From the NCBI GenBank assembly GCA_017430365.1, contig JAFRNC010000005.1, positions 186,001 through 250,000 of the forward strand: a stretch of 64,000 nucleotides of DNA, written 5' to 3'. A program made the translations under genes and the position numbers. The notes beneath the pieces are model-generated. The model had not been told where the DNA came from, made no database searches, and saw only the letters and a list, made by a program, of their open reading frames with translations. Positions 51,286-59,830 of the stretch are shown here, one piece after another; position 1 is the stretch's first letter, and each line of letters starts with the position of its first letter. Source of the stretch: Bacteroidales bacterium. GTDB taxonomy: Bacteria > Bacteroidota > Bacteroidia > Bacteroidales > UBA932.

Positions 51286-54200
51286 CTAGAATTCAACCTT
51301 CGTCACCATGTGGTGGCGGAGGTTGTGTTTTTTCAGGAAGGCGACAAGGTCGTAGTCAGGGGCTACGGTATACTTGGTGGAGAACATCGGGAGACGGTCG
51401 TCGATACCGTCGTGGGAGAACAGCAGGTCGAAATGCAGCTGGGTATTGCCCTTATGGCGCTTCAACTCCTTTACGAAGGCCGTGCGCAGTTCCTGCGAGG
51501 ATTGATCGAGCGGAAGTTCTATATGGAACTCCTTTATGAAATCCCTGGTATTGGAGAGAAGCGTCATCCCCTGTATGCTCAGTTCATAGACCGGCCCGGA
51601 ATCCTGTTCCTCTTTCTTGCGGTACCGCTGCCTTGTGGCGCACTTCATCAGCAGGGGCGTATTTGCCTGCATATATTTCATGAACTTCTCGTAGTCCTTG
51701 CTGAAAAGCGAGAAGGAATGGCTTCCTGAAAAATCTTCCAGCGTGAAACGGCACCACTGCTTGTTGCCGCTCTTCGTGAAGCGCACGTCACATTCCGATA
51801 CCAGTCCGGCCACGATGAACTCCTTGTCCTGTACGGACTTGTCATTCTGCATCGTCCTCTCGATCTCGTCGAGCCGTGCGATGTTGACCGTCGCGAAATG
51901 TTCGATCTCGAATTTGAACCTGTCGAGCGGATGGGCGGAAAGGTACATTCCGACACATTCCTTTTCCTTCTTCAGGAACTCCATTTCGCTGTAGTCCACA
52001 GCCGGAGGGATGGCGGGGCGCACGGGCTTCAGCTCTTCCATCTCCCCGAAGAGGCTCATCGAAGCCGTCATCGAGTCGTTCTGGAATTTCGAGGCATAGC
52101 GGAGCAGGGCGTCGAGGTAGGTGTCTTCCTTCCCGGATCCCGTGGGGGCGAAATACTGGGCCCTGGTCAGTTCGGGGAAACTGTCGAAGGCGCCGGAATA
52201 TATGAGGCACTCCATGACCCTTCGGTTGATCAGCCCCAGCGGCATCCTCTCGATGAAATCGAAGATCCCCTTGAAGTTCCCACCGCGTTTCCTTTCCGCT
52301 ATGACGGCGTCGATCACGTTAGTTCCCACGCCTTTGATGCCGCCCATGCCGAAACGGATGTCACCCTTCTTGTTGACGGTGAACTCCGTGGAACTCTCGT
52401 TGATGTCGGGTCCCAGGACCTGGATCTGCCAGCGGCGGCTGTCATCCATGATCTTGGCGATTTCGTCGCTGTTCTCGAGATTGCAGCTCATGTTGGCGGC
52501 GAAGAATTCGGCCGGATAGTGGGCCTTCAGCCATGCGGTCTGGTAGCTTACCCATGCGTAACAGGTGGCGTGCGACTTGTTGAAGGCATATTCCGCGAAG
52601 GCGCGCCAGTCCTGCCATATCTTGTTCAGTAGTTTCTTGTCGTGCCCGTGGGCCTTTCCGCCGTCCATGAACTTGACGCGCAGCTCCTCCATCTCCTTGA
52701 TCTTCTTTTTGCCCATCGCCTTGCGGAGCTTGTCGGCCTGGCCCTTGGTGAAACCGGCCAGTTTCTGCGAGAGCAGCATCACCTGCTCCTGGTACACCGT
52801 AATTCCATAGGTGTCCTGCAGGTACTCCTCCATTTCCGGCGTGTCGTAGGTGATGGGTTTCAGCCCGAGTTTGCGGTCTACGAAGTCGGGAATGTAGTCC
52901 ATCGGCCCGGGACGGTAGAGGGCGTTCATTGCAATCAGGTCCTCGAACCTTTCCGGATGCAGCCTCTGCAGCCACTCCTTCATGCCTGGCGATTCGAACT
53001 GGAATATGGAAGTGGTGTCTCCGCGGCCGTAAAGTTCGTAGGTCTCCTTGTCGTCGATGGGGATCGCCTCGATGTCGATATCGATCCCGTGGCCTTCCTT
53101 GATGAGGTCTGTGGTCTTATGGATGATTGAAAGGGTGTTCAGTCCGAGGAAGTCCATCTTCAGCAGGCCGCACTCTTCGATATAATGGCCGTCGTACTGG
53201 GAGGTCCAGACATCCTTTCCGGTATCCTTGTCCTTGGACAGGCAGATGGGAATATAGTCGCTCAGGTTGCCGGGACCGATGATGGTGGCGCAGGCGTGCA
53301 TTCCTACCTGCCGCACGCTTCCTTCAAGTTGCTGAGCATAGGAGAGAACCTCCTTGTTAAGGTCGTTGTGCTCCTTTGCGAATTCTTCCTTGAACTCAGG
53401 GACGAGGCGGAAGCAGTTCTTGAGGGTGATCTTGACACTTTTCTCCTCCGTTTCACCCTTTTCGTTCTTCACCCTTTCGCTGAGCCTGTTGGGGACCATC
53501 TTGGAAAGGCGGTTAGACTCGTCGATCGAGACATGGCTGATGCGCGCCACATCCTTGATCGCGCCCTTGGCCAGCATGGTTCCGAAAGTGATGACGCGGG
53601 AGACATGGTCTTCGCCGTAGGTCTGTTCGACATAGCGGTGCGCCGCCTCAAGATTCTCGAAATCGACGTCTATATCCGGCATGGAGATGCGTTCCGGATT
53701 GAGGAAGCGCTCGAACAGAAGCTGGTACTTGATAGGGTCGAGATTGGTGATCCACAGGCAGTAGGCCACTACGCTCCCGGCGGCCGAGCCTCGTCCGGGA
53801 CCGACCAGCCAGCCCTGTTTGCGCATGGCCCGGATGTAATCCTGGACGATGAGGAAGTAGTCGGGAAAACCCATCGACGAAATTGTCTTCAATTCGAACG
53901 CTATGCGTTCCGACTGCTCGTCGGTAAGGGTTTCGCCGTAACGTATCTTCGCTCCTTCATAAGTGAGGTGGCACAGGTAGGCCACCGACTTGCAGAAATC
54001 GTCGCCCCGGTAATTGCCCTTCGGGTCGTTTTTGCCCGCGTCGATAAACTCCTTGTAGCGTTCGAGATGAGTGTCTATGTCCCGGAGGAATGACTCGTCG
54101 ATCTTGTATTTGGGAAGGATGTAGTCATGGTCTATCTTGTAGACACTCACTTTGCCGGCCACCTCGAGGGTGTTTCCTATCACTTCGGGATGCTCGGGGA

Positions 54201-55011
54201 AGAGGGAGGCCATTTCCTCCTCTGACTTCAGATACTCCTGCTGGGTGTAGCGCAGCCGCTTGGGGTCGTCGATGTCGGAGTTCGTGGTAAGGCAGATCAG
54301 CCTGTCGTGCGCCGGACCGTCTTCCCTGCGGATGAAATGGACGTCGTTCGTGGCGACCACTTTCACCCCTTCCTCACGGGCCAGGTTGAAAATCACGGGA
54401 TTGACCTCCATCTGGGCGCGGTAGACGTCGTCGTCCAGGCCGGGGACTTCGGTCTTGTGCTTCATCACCTCGAGATAGTAGTCATCTCCGAAGACACGCT
54501 TGTGCCAGCGGATCGCCTCGCGGGCAGCCTCGATGTTACCGTCCATGATGTCCCGCGGTATTTCACCGGCAAGGCAGGCGGAGCAGCAGATCAGGTTTCC
54601 GTGGTGCTGCTCTATCACTTCATGCGACACGCGGGGCTTGTAGTACATGCCGTGGATGTGCCCTTCGGTGCATATCTTCATCAGGTTCAGATATCCTTCG
54701 TAATTCTTGGCGAGCAGGGTGAGGTGATAGTATCTCCTGTGGTCGTTGTCCTTCAGGTGATGGTCGTAGTGACGCGTGACATAGACTTCGCAGCCTATGA
54801 TCGGCTTTACGATGGGCTGTTTGTTCTCGTCGAGATTGTCCTTGTCGAAGGCGTATTTGAAGAACTCTTTCACGCCGAACATATTGCCGTGGTCGGTGAT
54901 GGCCAGGGCCGGCATCCCGAGTTCGCGGGCCCGTTCAAAAAGTTTCCCGATATCTGAGAATCCGTCCAGGATGGAATATTGGGTGTGGACGTGAAGGTGT
55001 ACGAAGGACAT
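51286..55011 (-). CDS. dnaE: DNA polymerase III alpha subunit
   Basis: A 1241-residue replicative polymerase. The PHP domain is N-terminal (FVHLHVHTQYSILDGFSDI, ITDHGNMFG, HGNLICCSACLAGEIP). The polymerase core has GPGRGSAAGSVVAYCL (near 410) and SMPDIDVDFE (near 445; two catalytic aspartates), with the third in the fingers-palm part (YIEECGLLKMDFLGL). The beta-binding, HhH and OB-fold regions follow (KKKIKEMEELR, GGIKGVGTNVIDAV, FIVAGLVSECDVRFTKSGNKQWCRFTLEDFSG). It copies the chromosome with the clamp and DnaQ-type exonuclease. No TAnnTTTG box is clear before it; the 55012-55110 stretch upstream has nothing else to report. Confidence 0.97.
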   Translation of the reverse strand: MSFVHLHVHTQYSILDGFSDIGKLFERARELGMPALAITDHGNMFGVKEFFKYAFDKDNLDENKQPIVKPIIGCEVYVTRHYDHHLKDNDHRRYYHLTLLAKNYEGYLNLMKICTEGHIHGMYYKPRVSHEVIEQHHGNLICCSACLAGEIPRDIMDGNIEAAREAIRWHKRVFGDDYYLEVMKHKTEVPGLDDDVYRAQMEVNPVIFNLAREEGVKVVATNDVHFIRREDGPAHDRLICLTTNSDIDDPKRLRYTQQEYLKSEEEMASLFPEHPEVIGNTLEVAGKVSVYKIDHDYILPKYKIDESFLRDIDTHLERYKEFIDAGKNDPKGNYRGDDFCKSVAYLCHLTYEGAKIRYGETLTDEQSERIAFELKTISSMGFPDYFLIVQDYIRAMRKQGWLVGPGRGSAAGSVVAYCLWITNLDPIKYQLLFERFLNPERISMPDIDVDFENLEAAHRYVEQTYGEDHVSRVITFGTMLAKGAIKDVARISHVSIDESNRLSKMVPNRLSERVKNEKGETEEKSVKITLKNCFRLVPEFKEEFAKEHNDLNKEVLSYAQQLEGSVRQVGMHACATIIGPGNLSDYIPICLSKDKDTGKDVWTSQYDGHYIEECGLLKMDFLGLNTLSIIHKTTDLIKEGHGIDIDIEAIPIDDKETYELYGRGDTTSIFQFESPGMKEWLQRLHPERFEDLIAMNALYRPGPMDYIPDFVDRKLGLKPITYDTPEMEEYLQDTYGITVYQEQVMLLSQKLAGFTKGQADKLRKAMGKKKIKEMEELRVKFMDGGKAHGHDKKLLNKIWQDWRAFAEYAFNKSHATCYAWVSYQTAWLKAHYPAEFFAANMSCNLENSDEIAKIMDDSRRWQIQVLGPDINESSTEFTVNKKGDIRFGMGGIKGVGTNVIDAVIAERKRGGNFKGIFDFIERMPLGLINRRVMECLIYSGAFDSFPELTRAQYFAPTGSGKEDTYLDALLRYASKFQNDSMTASMSLFGEMEELKPVRPAIPPAVDYSEMEFLKKEKECVGMYLSAHPLDRFKFEIEHFATVNIARLDEIERTMQNDKSVQDKEFIVAGLVSECDVRFTKSGNKQWCRFTLEDFSGSHSFSLFSKDYEKFMKYMQANTPLLMKCATRQRYRKKEEQDSGPVYELSIQGMTLLSNTRDFIKEFHIELPLDQSSQELRTAFVKELKRHKGNTQLHFDLLFSHDGIDDRLPMFSTKYTVAPDYDLVAFLKKHNLRHHMVTKVEF

Positions 55012-55110
55012 GGTCTGGATCTTTGGAAAAGGAAAGGCAAGTTAAGGAAAATATCCTGAAGCCGCAAGAAAACGAGCGCCTCCTTTCTTCCCGCCCCGCC
55101 CCATTTTCCT

Positions 55111-55217
55111 CTGCAACGGACACAATTGATACAGAGCCGTTTATGCAAACTGATCCCCCTTGTTTTGAGGGGGATCAGTTTCAGTAATCTGCTGACTGAC
55201 AGATGCGTCCGTTGCAG
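55111..55217. repeat. Nested palindromic repeat, family A copy 2
   Basis: A 107-bp element. Ends CTGCAACGGACACA (55111-55124) and TGCGTCCGTTGCAG (55204-55217) pair with one mismatch. The centre is a perfect 14-bp hairpin (55147-55160 with 55168-55181, loop TGTTTTG). It lies between the dnaE 5' end and the gpmI 3' end. It aligns with copy 1 read in reverse. Confidence 0.9.
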
Positions 55218-55228
55218 CGAAAAAAGTT

Positions 55229-55267
55229 CTAAGGCCGGGAGGATCAGGGTTCAGGGCAGCGCTCCGG
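55229..55267 (+). repeat. GC-rich tail motif, copy 3
   Basis: CTAAGGCCGGGAGG directly behind palindrome A2, followed by a weaker hairpin (CAGGGCAGCGCTCCG). It is the most diverged of the three copies. Confidence 0.5.
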
Positions 55268-55271
55268 TATT

Positions 55272-56795
55272 TCAGATCAGGGGCTCGGCCGTCATCGCGG
55301 CGGGCTGGGGGATGCCCATCAGCTTGAGGATGGTCGGGGCGACGTTGCACAGGGCGCCGTCCTTTACTGTCTTGACATCCTCGCCTGCGCCGATGACGAT
55401 GAACTGTACGGTGTTGAGGGAGTGTGCCGTATTGGGCGTACCGTCGGCGTTGACTGCGAAGTCGGCGTTGCCGTGGTCGGCGGTCAGAAGCACCACGTAA
55501 TCCTTGGCCAGGGCCTCTTCCACTACGCGGCCCACCAGTTTGTCGATGCAGGCTACTGCGCGGGTGATCGAATTGTAGACTCCGGTGTGTCCCACCATGT
55601 CGCCGTTGGCGAAGTTCAGGATGATGAGGTCTTCCTTTTCGCTGCGGATGGCGTCAATCAGTTTCTCGGCTACCTCGGGGGCGCTCATCTGAGGCAGTAT
55701 GTCATAGGTCGGGACCTTGGGGGATGCCACGAGGATACGGTCTTCGTTTTCGAACTGGGTCTCGCGGCCGCCGTTGAAGAAGAAGGTCACATGGGCGTAT
55801 TTCTCGGTCTCCGCTATGCGCAGCTGGCGTTTTCCGGCCTTGGCTACGGTTTCGCCGAGAGTGTCCTGTACCAGTTCCTTGTCGAAAAGGATGTGGACTC
55901 CGGTGAAGGCGGCGTCGTAGGGGGTCAGGCAGCAGTAGTAGAGGGGAATGGTATGCATCCCTTCCTCCGGCATATCCTGCTGGGTCAGGACGGTGGTGAG
56001 TTCGCGGGCGCGGTCGTTGCGGAAGTTGTAGAAGATGATGGCGTCGCCCTCTTCGATCTTCGCCACGGGAGCGCCGGCTTCGTCGGTCACCACGATGGGT
56101 TTGATGAACTCGTCGGTCACGTCGGCGTCATAAGAGGCCTGGATGCCCTTGGTTGCGGATGTGAAAGCCGCTCCCTTGCCGTCGACCAGCAGGTCGTAGG
56201 CTTCCTTGATGCGGTTCCAGCGCTTGTCGCGGTCCATGGCATAGAAACGTCCGCAGACCGTGGCGACCTTTCCGGTGGTTTCAGCCATCTTTTCCTCAAG
56301 TTCGGTCACGAAGCCGAGGCCGCTGCGCGGGTCGGTGTCGCGGCCGTCCATGAATGCGTGGACATATACCTTGTCGAGGCCCTTTTCCGCAGCGACGCGC
56401 AGGAACTCGTAGACATGGTCGAGGGAGGAGTGCACACCGCCGTGGGAGGTAAGGCCCATCAGATGGAGTTTCTTGCCCGAGGCTGCGACATAGTCGAAGA
56501 CCGCCTTGATCTCGGGATTGTCAAGGAGTTTGTGTTCGCGGCAGGCGATATTGATTTTCACCAGGTCCTGATAAACGACGCGGCCGGCACCGAGGTTCAT
56601 ATGGCCGACCTCCGAGTTGCCCATCTGTCCGTCGGGAAGTCCGACATATTCTCCGCATGCCTGGAGGTGGCTGAACAGATATTTTTCGCGGAGCGCGTCG
56701 ATATGGGGGGCGCCCTGCGTGAAGATGGCGTTGGAATAGTCGTGACGGCCTTCACCCCAGCCGTCCAGAATCATCAAAAGGACTTTCTTGTTCAT
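55272..56795 (-). CDS. gpmI: 2,3-bisphosphoglycerate-independent phosphoglycerate mutase
   Basis: A 507-residue two-manganese enzyme of the alkaline phosphatase superfamily. [19 protein letters not shown] (near 5) holds metal ligands; [21 protein letters not shown] (near 59) has the phosphoserine; [39 protein letters not shown] and [14 protein letters not shown], then [10 protein letters not shown] complete the ligands. It interconverts 3- and 2-phosphoglycerate in glycolysis. The ATG at 56795 is the family start; an open frame runs far upstream antisense to rnr but is not coding. It is divergent from rnr with overlapping promoters. Confidence 0.97.
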   Translation of the reverse strand: MNKKVLLMILDGWGEGRHDYSNAIFTQGAPHIDALREKYLFSHLQACGEYVGLPDGQMGNSEVGHMNLGAGRVVYQDLVKINIACREHKLLDNPEIKAVFDYVAASGKKLHLMGLTSHGGVHSSLDHVYEFLRVAAEKGLDKVYVHAFMDGRDTDPRSGLGFVTELEEKMAETTGKVATVCGRFYAMDRDKRWNRIKEAYDLLVDGKGAAFTSATKGIQASYDADVTDEFIKPIVVTDEAGAPVAKIEEGDAIIFYNFRNDRARELTTVLTQQDMPEEGMHTIPLYYCCLTPYDAAFTGVHILFDKELVQDTLGETVAKAGKRQLRIAETEKYAHVTFFFNGGRETQFENEDRILVASPKVPTYDILPQMSAPEVAEKLIDAIRSEKEDLIILNFANGDMVGHTGVYNSITRAVACIDKLVGRVVEEALAKDYVVLLTADHGNADFAVNADGTPNTAHSLNTVQFIVIGAGEDVKTVKDGALCNVAPTILKLMGIPQPAAMTAEPLI

Positions 56796-56803
56796 ATTTT
56801 TCG

Positions 56804-56811
56804 TATATTTG
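56804..56811 (+). promoter_or_regulatory. -7 box of rnr
   Basis: TATATTTG on the plus strand, expected start near 56817 and leader of about 27 nt to the ATG at 56844. It lies 17 bp from the gpmI -7 box on the other strand; the two transcripts would overlap at their 5' ends. Confidence 0.55.
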
Positions 56812-56827
56812 TTATCTTGGAATTGCG

Positions 56828-56835
56828 CAAAAATA
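56828..56835 (-). promoter_or_regulatory. -7 box of gpmI
   Basis: TATTTTTG on the minus strand, expected start near 56822 and leader of about 27 nt. Confidence 0.5.
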
Positions 56836-56843
56836 AGGAATAT

Positions 56844-58919
56844 ATGGCAACATCGAATCGCAAAAAGGTGAAAAAGGGAAAAATAACCGTCCGGGAAGGT
56901 GCGCTCAAGCGCGCTAAGCGGCTGGCCCGCGGTGAAGCCGAGCCCGTTCGTACTTCGGAACGTCGTTCCAAGAGCATCGAAGAGTTCGAGGGAATCGTTT
57001 CGCTTTCGCGCGACGGTTTCGGTTTCGTGAAGGTGGAAGGACGCCCTGACGATATCTTCATCCCCATGCGCAAGCTGCACTTCGCCCTTAACGGCGATTT
57101 CGTAAAAATTGCTGTCTCCAAGCGCCGGCTTCAGGCCGGGGACAAGGGACGCAGCCTTGAAGGGGAGGTGGTCAAGATCATCCGTCGCAGCACGAAACCC
57201 CACATAGGGGTCCTGGTGGTGCGTGGCAGGCAGGCCTGGGCCATAGTGGAGGGCAGGAACATGCCTTATGACGTCCAGATAGACATGTCCGCACCGGACC
57301 CGATGCCGGAAATCGGCGGCAAGAAGGCCGCCAACGGCATGAAGGTCGCCGTCCTTGTGACGGACTGGCCCAAACGCAGCGCCGAGCCTGTCGGCAGGAT
57401 CGTAGACGTCCTGGGAATGCCGGGCGAAAACGACACCGAGATGCATGCCATCCTGGCCGAGTATCAGCTCCCGTACCGTTTCGAGCCGGAAGTCGAACAG
57501 GCTGCGGACAAAATTTCTGAAGAGATCACGGCGAAGGACCTTGCGGGGCGCAAGGATTTCCGCGGAGTCACGACCTTTACAATCGACCCGACGGACGCCA
57601 AGGATTTCGACGATGCTATCTCATACCGGAAACTGGAAAACGGCAATGTGGAGGTCGGTGTCCACATCGCGGACGTGACATATTACGTAAAACCCGGATC
57701 TGCTGTGGACAAGGAGGCTTTTGCCCGCGGAACGTCGGTTTATCTCGTGGACCGTACGATACCGATGCTGCCAGAGAAATTGTCCAACAAACTCTGCTCT
57801 CTGCGTCCGAAAGAGGACAAACTTACCTTCAGCGCGGTTTTCGAGATGAATGCCAAGGCCAAGGTGATCAATCAGTGGTTCGGGCGGACAGTCATCAATT
57901 CGGACTATCGTTTCGACTATGAGCAGGCGCAGCAGATAATCGAGACGAAGGAAGGGCCTCTGGCTGCCGAGATACTCGACCTGTATTCCCTGGCCTCCAT
58001 ACTGCGCAAGCAGCGTTTCGACAAGGGCGCCATCTCGTTCGAGAGGCCCGAAATGAAGGTCCTGGTCGACGAGACGGGAAAACCCCTAGATGTGGTGCAG
58101 AAAGAGAGCAAGGAGAGCAACTGGCTGATCGAGGAGTTCATGCTGCTGGCCAACCGCTGCGTGGCGGAATACGCCACGAAGAAGTGCAAGGCCAAGAATC
58201 CGACTTTCGTCTATCGTATACACGAGGATCCGGACCCGGAGAAACTCGACAACCTGCGCAATTTCGCCAAGAATTTCGGCCATAATCTGGGCGATACGTC
58301 CAACCCCAAGGAAGCCGCAGGCGCTCTGAACGAACTGATGAAAGAGGCCAAAGGCAAACCGGAGGAGAATGCGCTGCAGCTGCTGGCCCTGCGCAGCATG
58401 GCGCGCGCCCGCTACTCTACGGACAATGTGGGACACTACGGCCTTGCCTTCCAGTATTATACCCACTTCACCTCCCCGATCCGCCGGTATCCCGACATGA
58501 TGGTCCACCGGCTGCTTGCCATGTACATGGACGGGGCCACTTCGCAGGACAAACTCTATTACGAGGACTGCTGCGAGCACAGTTCCGTAAGGGAGCAGAT
58601 AGCTACTGACGCGGAACGGGCATCCATCAAGTACAAGATGGTGGAATTCATGCAGGACAAGATAGGCCGGGAATTCGATGGACACATCAGCGGCCTGACA
58701 GAATGGGGGCTTTACGTGGAGGTCGAACCCACAAAGATCGAAGGCATGGTTTCGCTCCGCGACATCCGCACCGACTGGTACGAGTTCGACGAAGAGAAAT
58801 ACGAAACCCGCGGCAAGGCCTCCGGCAGGATTTTCCATCTGGGCGATCCGGTGAAGGTGCGTCTGCTGCGGGCCAACCTTGAACAAAAGATTCTGGATTA
58901 TGAACTCGTTGACGAATAG
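56844..58919 (+). CDS. rnr: Ribonuclease R
   Basis: A 691-residue exoribonuclease. A basic N-terminus ([20 protein letters not shown]) leads to cold-shock domains ([25 protein letters not shown], near 50), the RNB domain with the catalytic block [17 protein letters not shown] (near 248; four aspartates), [36 protein letters not shown] (near 527), and an S1 domain ([22 protein letters not shown]). It degrades structured RNA from the 3' end. The frame is open back to 55422, but that part is antisense to gpmI; the ATG at 56844 fits the family and the promoter. The next gene starts 20 nt before its stop. Confidence 0.97.
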   Translation: MATSNRKKVKKGKITVREGALKRAKRLARGEAEPVRTSERRSKSIEEFEGIVSLSRDGFGFVKVEGRPDDIFIPMRKLHFALNGDFVKIAVSKRRLQAGDKGRSLEGEVVKIIRRSTKPHIGVLVVRGRQAWAIVEGRNMPYDVQIDMSAPDPMPEIGGKKAANGMKVAVLVTDWPKRSAEPVGRIVDVLGMPGENDTEMHAILAEYQLPYRFEPEVEQAADKISEEITAKDLAGRKDFRGVTTFTIDPTDAKDFDDAISYRKLENGNVEVGVHIADVTYYVKPGSAVDKEAFARGTSVYLVDRTIPMLPEKLSNKLCSLRPKEDKLTFSAVFEMNAKAKVINQWFGRTVINSDYRFDYEQAQQIIETKEGPLAAEILDLYSLASILRKQRFDKGAISFERPEMKVLVDETGKPLDVVQKESKESNWLIEEFMLLANRCVAEYATKKCKAKNPTFVYRIHEDPDPEKLDNLRNFAKNFGHNLGDTSNPKEAAGALNELMKEAKGKPEENALQLLALRSMARARYSTDNVGHYGLAFQYYTHFTSPIRRYPDMMVHRLLAMYMDGATSQDKLYYEDCCEHSSVREQIATDAERASIKYKMVEFMQDKIGREFDGHISGLTEWGLYVEVEPTKIEGMVSLRDIRTDWYEFDEEKYETRGKASGRIFHLGDPVKVRLLRANLEQKILDYELVDE

Positions 58920-59817
58920 ACTGAAGGATGTTTTCGGTCATGGGCACGTCATGCCCGGCTTGACCGGGCATCTGGTAGCGACAGTGGCCGCAGTTATGGT
59001 TTTTTGCCTGCCGATCCTGGCCCAGGACAACACTTCGCTGCTCTCCGGCGGCGCCTGGACCCGGGAGAAGGTTGCGGATGGTATAATTCTCATGCATGCT
59101 TCTTTCGACGGGAACCTGTTCGGATCCAACCAGTATCTCTGTGTACTCGAAGTGGCTCCCGGTGCGCGTTTCGACATCGTCCCGTCGGCCGAACGTACAC
59201 TTGAAAAGACCTCGGCCCTGGCTGACGCCAGGGGAGCCGTCGCGGCGGTCAACGGTTCGTTCTTCAACATGAAGGAGCCTTACGGATCGGCAAATTATCT
59301 CCGTGTCGACGGGGTTGAGGTTTCTCCCAACGCCCTCGATTCCTACGAGAATCCGGGCAGCGGCCGCAGTACGCGCCAGAAAGGCGCCGTGGCTGTGTGG
59401 CGTGGGGGGCTGTTCGTGCTCAAGGGCGACGACCTGCGGTCTTGGGAACATATTATCGCCGCGGAAGATGTGGTGACGACGGGACCCATGCTCATGATCG
59501 ACGGAAGGGAGGAACCCATGGTCGCGGATAAATTCAACACGACGCGCAATCCCCGTACGGCGGTCGGCCGGCGTGCCGACGGCACGGTGCTGCTGGTCGT
59601 GGTTGACGGCCGGAATGCCATGGCCGCAGGCCTCACGATGTTTGAACTCCGGCAGGTCATGGAGGCCCTGGGCTGCCGTGACGCCGTCAATCTCGACGGC
59701 GGCGGCTCGACTACGATGGTAGTACGCGGACAGGTGGTCAATCATCCTTCCGACAACCGCGAGTTCGATGCCGAAGGCGAACGCGTCGTCGCCAATGCCA
59801 TCGTCGTTAGCCGGTAA
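58900..59817 (+). CDS. Phosphodiester glycosidase-like secreted protein (NAGPA domain)
   Basis: A 305-residue exported protein with a hydrophobic segment HLVATVAAVMVFCLPILA (residues 24-41). The rest is the phosphodiester glycosidase domain of human NAGPA: GAVAAVNGSFFNM (near 111), NPRTAVGRRADGTVLLVVVDGR (near 233) and CRDAVNLDGGGSTTMVV (near 277). NAGPA removes GlcNAc from phosphodiesters in lysosomal enzyme sorting; bacterial roles are unsettled. The ATG at 58900 overlaps rnr by 20 nt; ATG 58951 is an alternative that falls in the 58951-58971 palindrome and would keep the hydrophobic segment. A Stealth protein at 12412 belongs to the GlcNAc-phosphotransferase family that precedes NAGPA in animals, but the genes are far apart. 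Confidence 0.78.
   Translation: MNSLTNRLKDVFGHGHVMPGLTGHLVATVAAVMVFCLPILAQDNTSLLSGGAWTREKVADGIILMHASFDGNLFGSNQYLCVLEVAPGARFDIVPSAERTLEKTSALADARGAVAAVNGSFFNMKEPYGSANYLRVDGVEVSPNALDSYENPGSGRSTRQKGAVAVWRGGLFVLKGDDLRSWEHIIAAEDVVTTGPMLMIDGREEPMVADKFNTTRNPRTAVGRRADGTVLLVVVDGRNAMAAGLTMFELRQVMEALGCRDAVNLDGGGSTTMVVRGQVVNHPSDNREFDAEGERVVANAIVVSR
58951..58971. repeat. Small perfect palindrome in the signal region
   Basis: ATGCCCGG-cttga-CCGGGCAT inside the N-terminal coding part of the glycosidase, translated as MPGLTGH. It looks like a REP-type insertion that stayed in frame. Confidence 0.6.
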
Positions 59818-59830
59818 GCAAAGTAGAGTG

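Noticed and set aside
55422..56843. Long open frame upstream of rnr and long antisense frames over gpmI, dnaE and the PUL
   Set aside because: They lie opposite well supported genes in a high-GC sequence, have no recognisable domains, and are typical shadows of strong codon bias.
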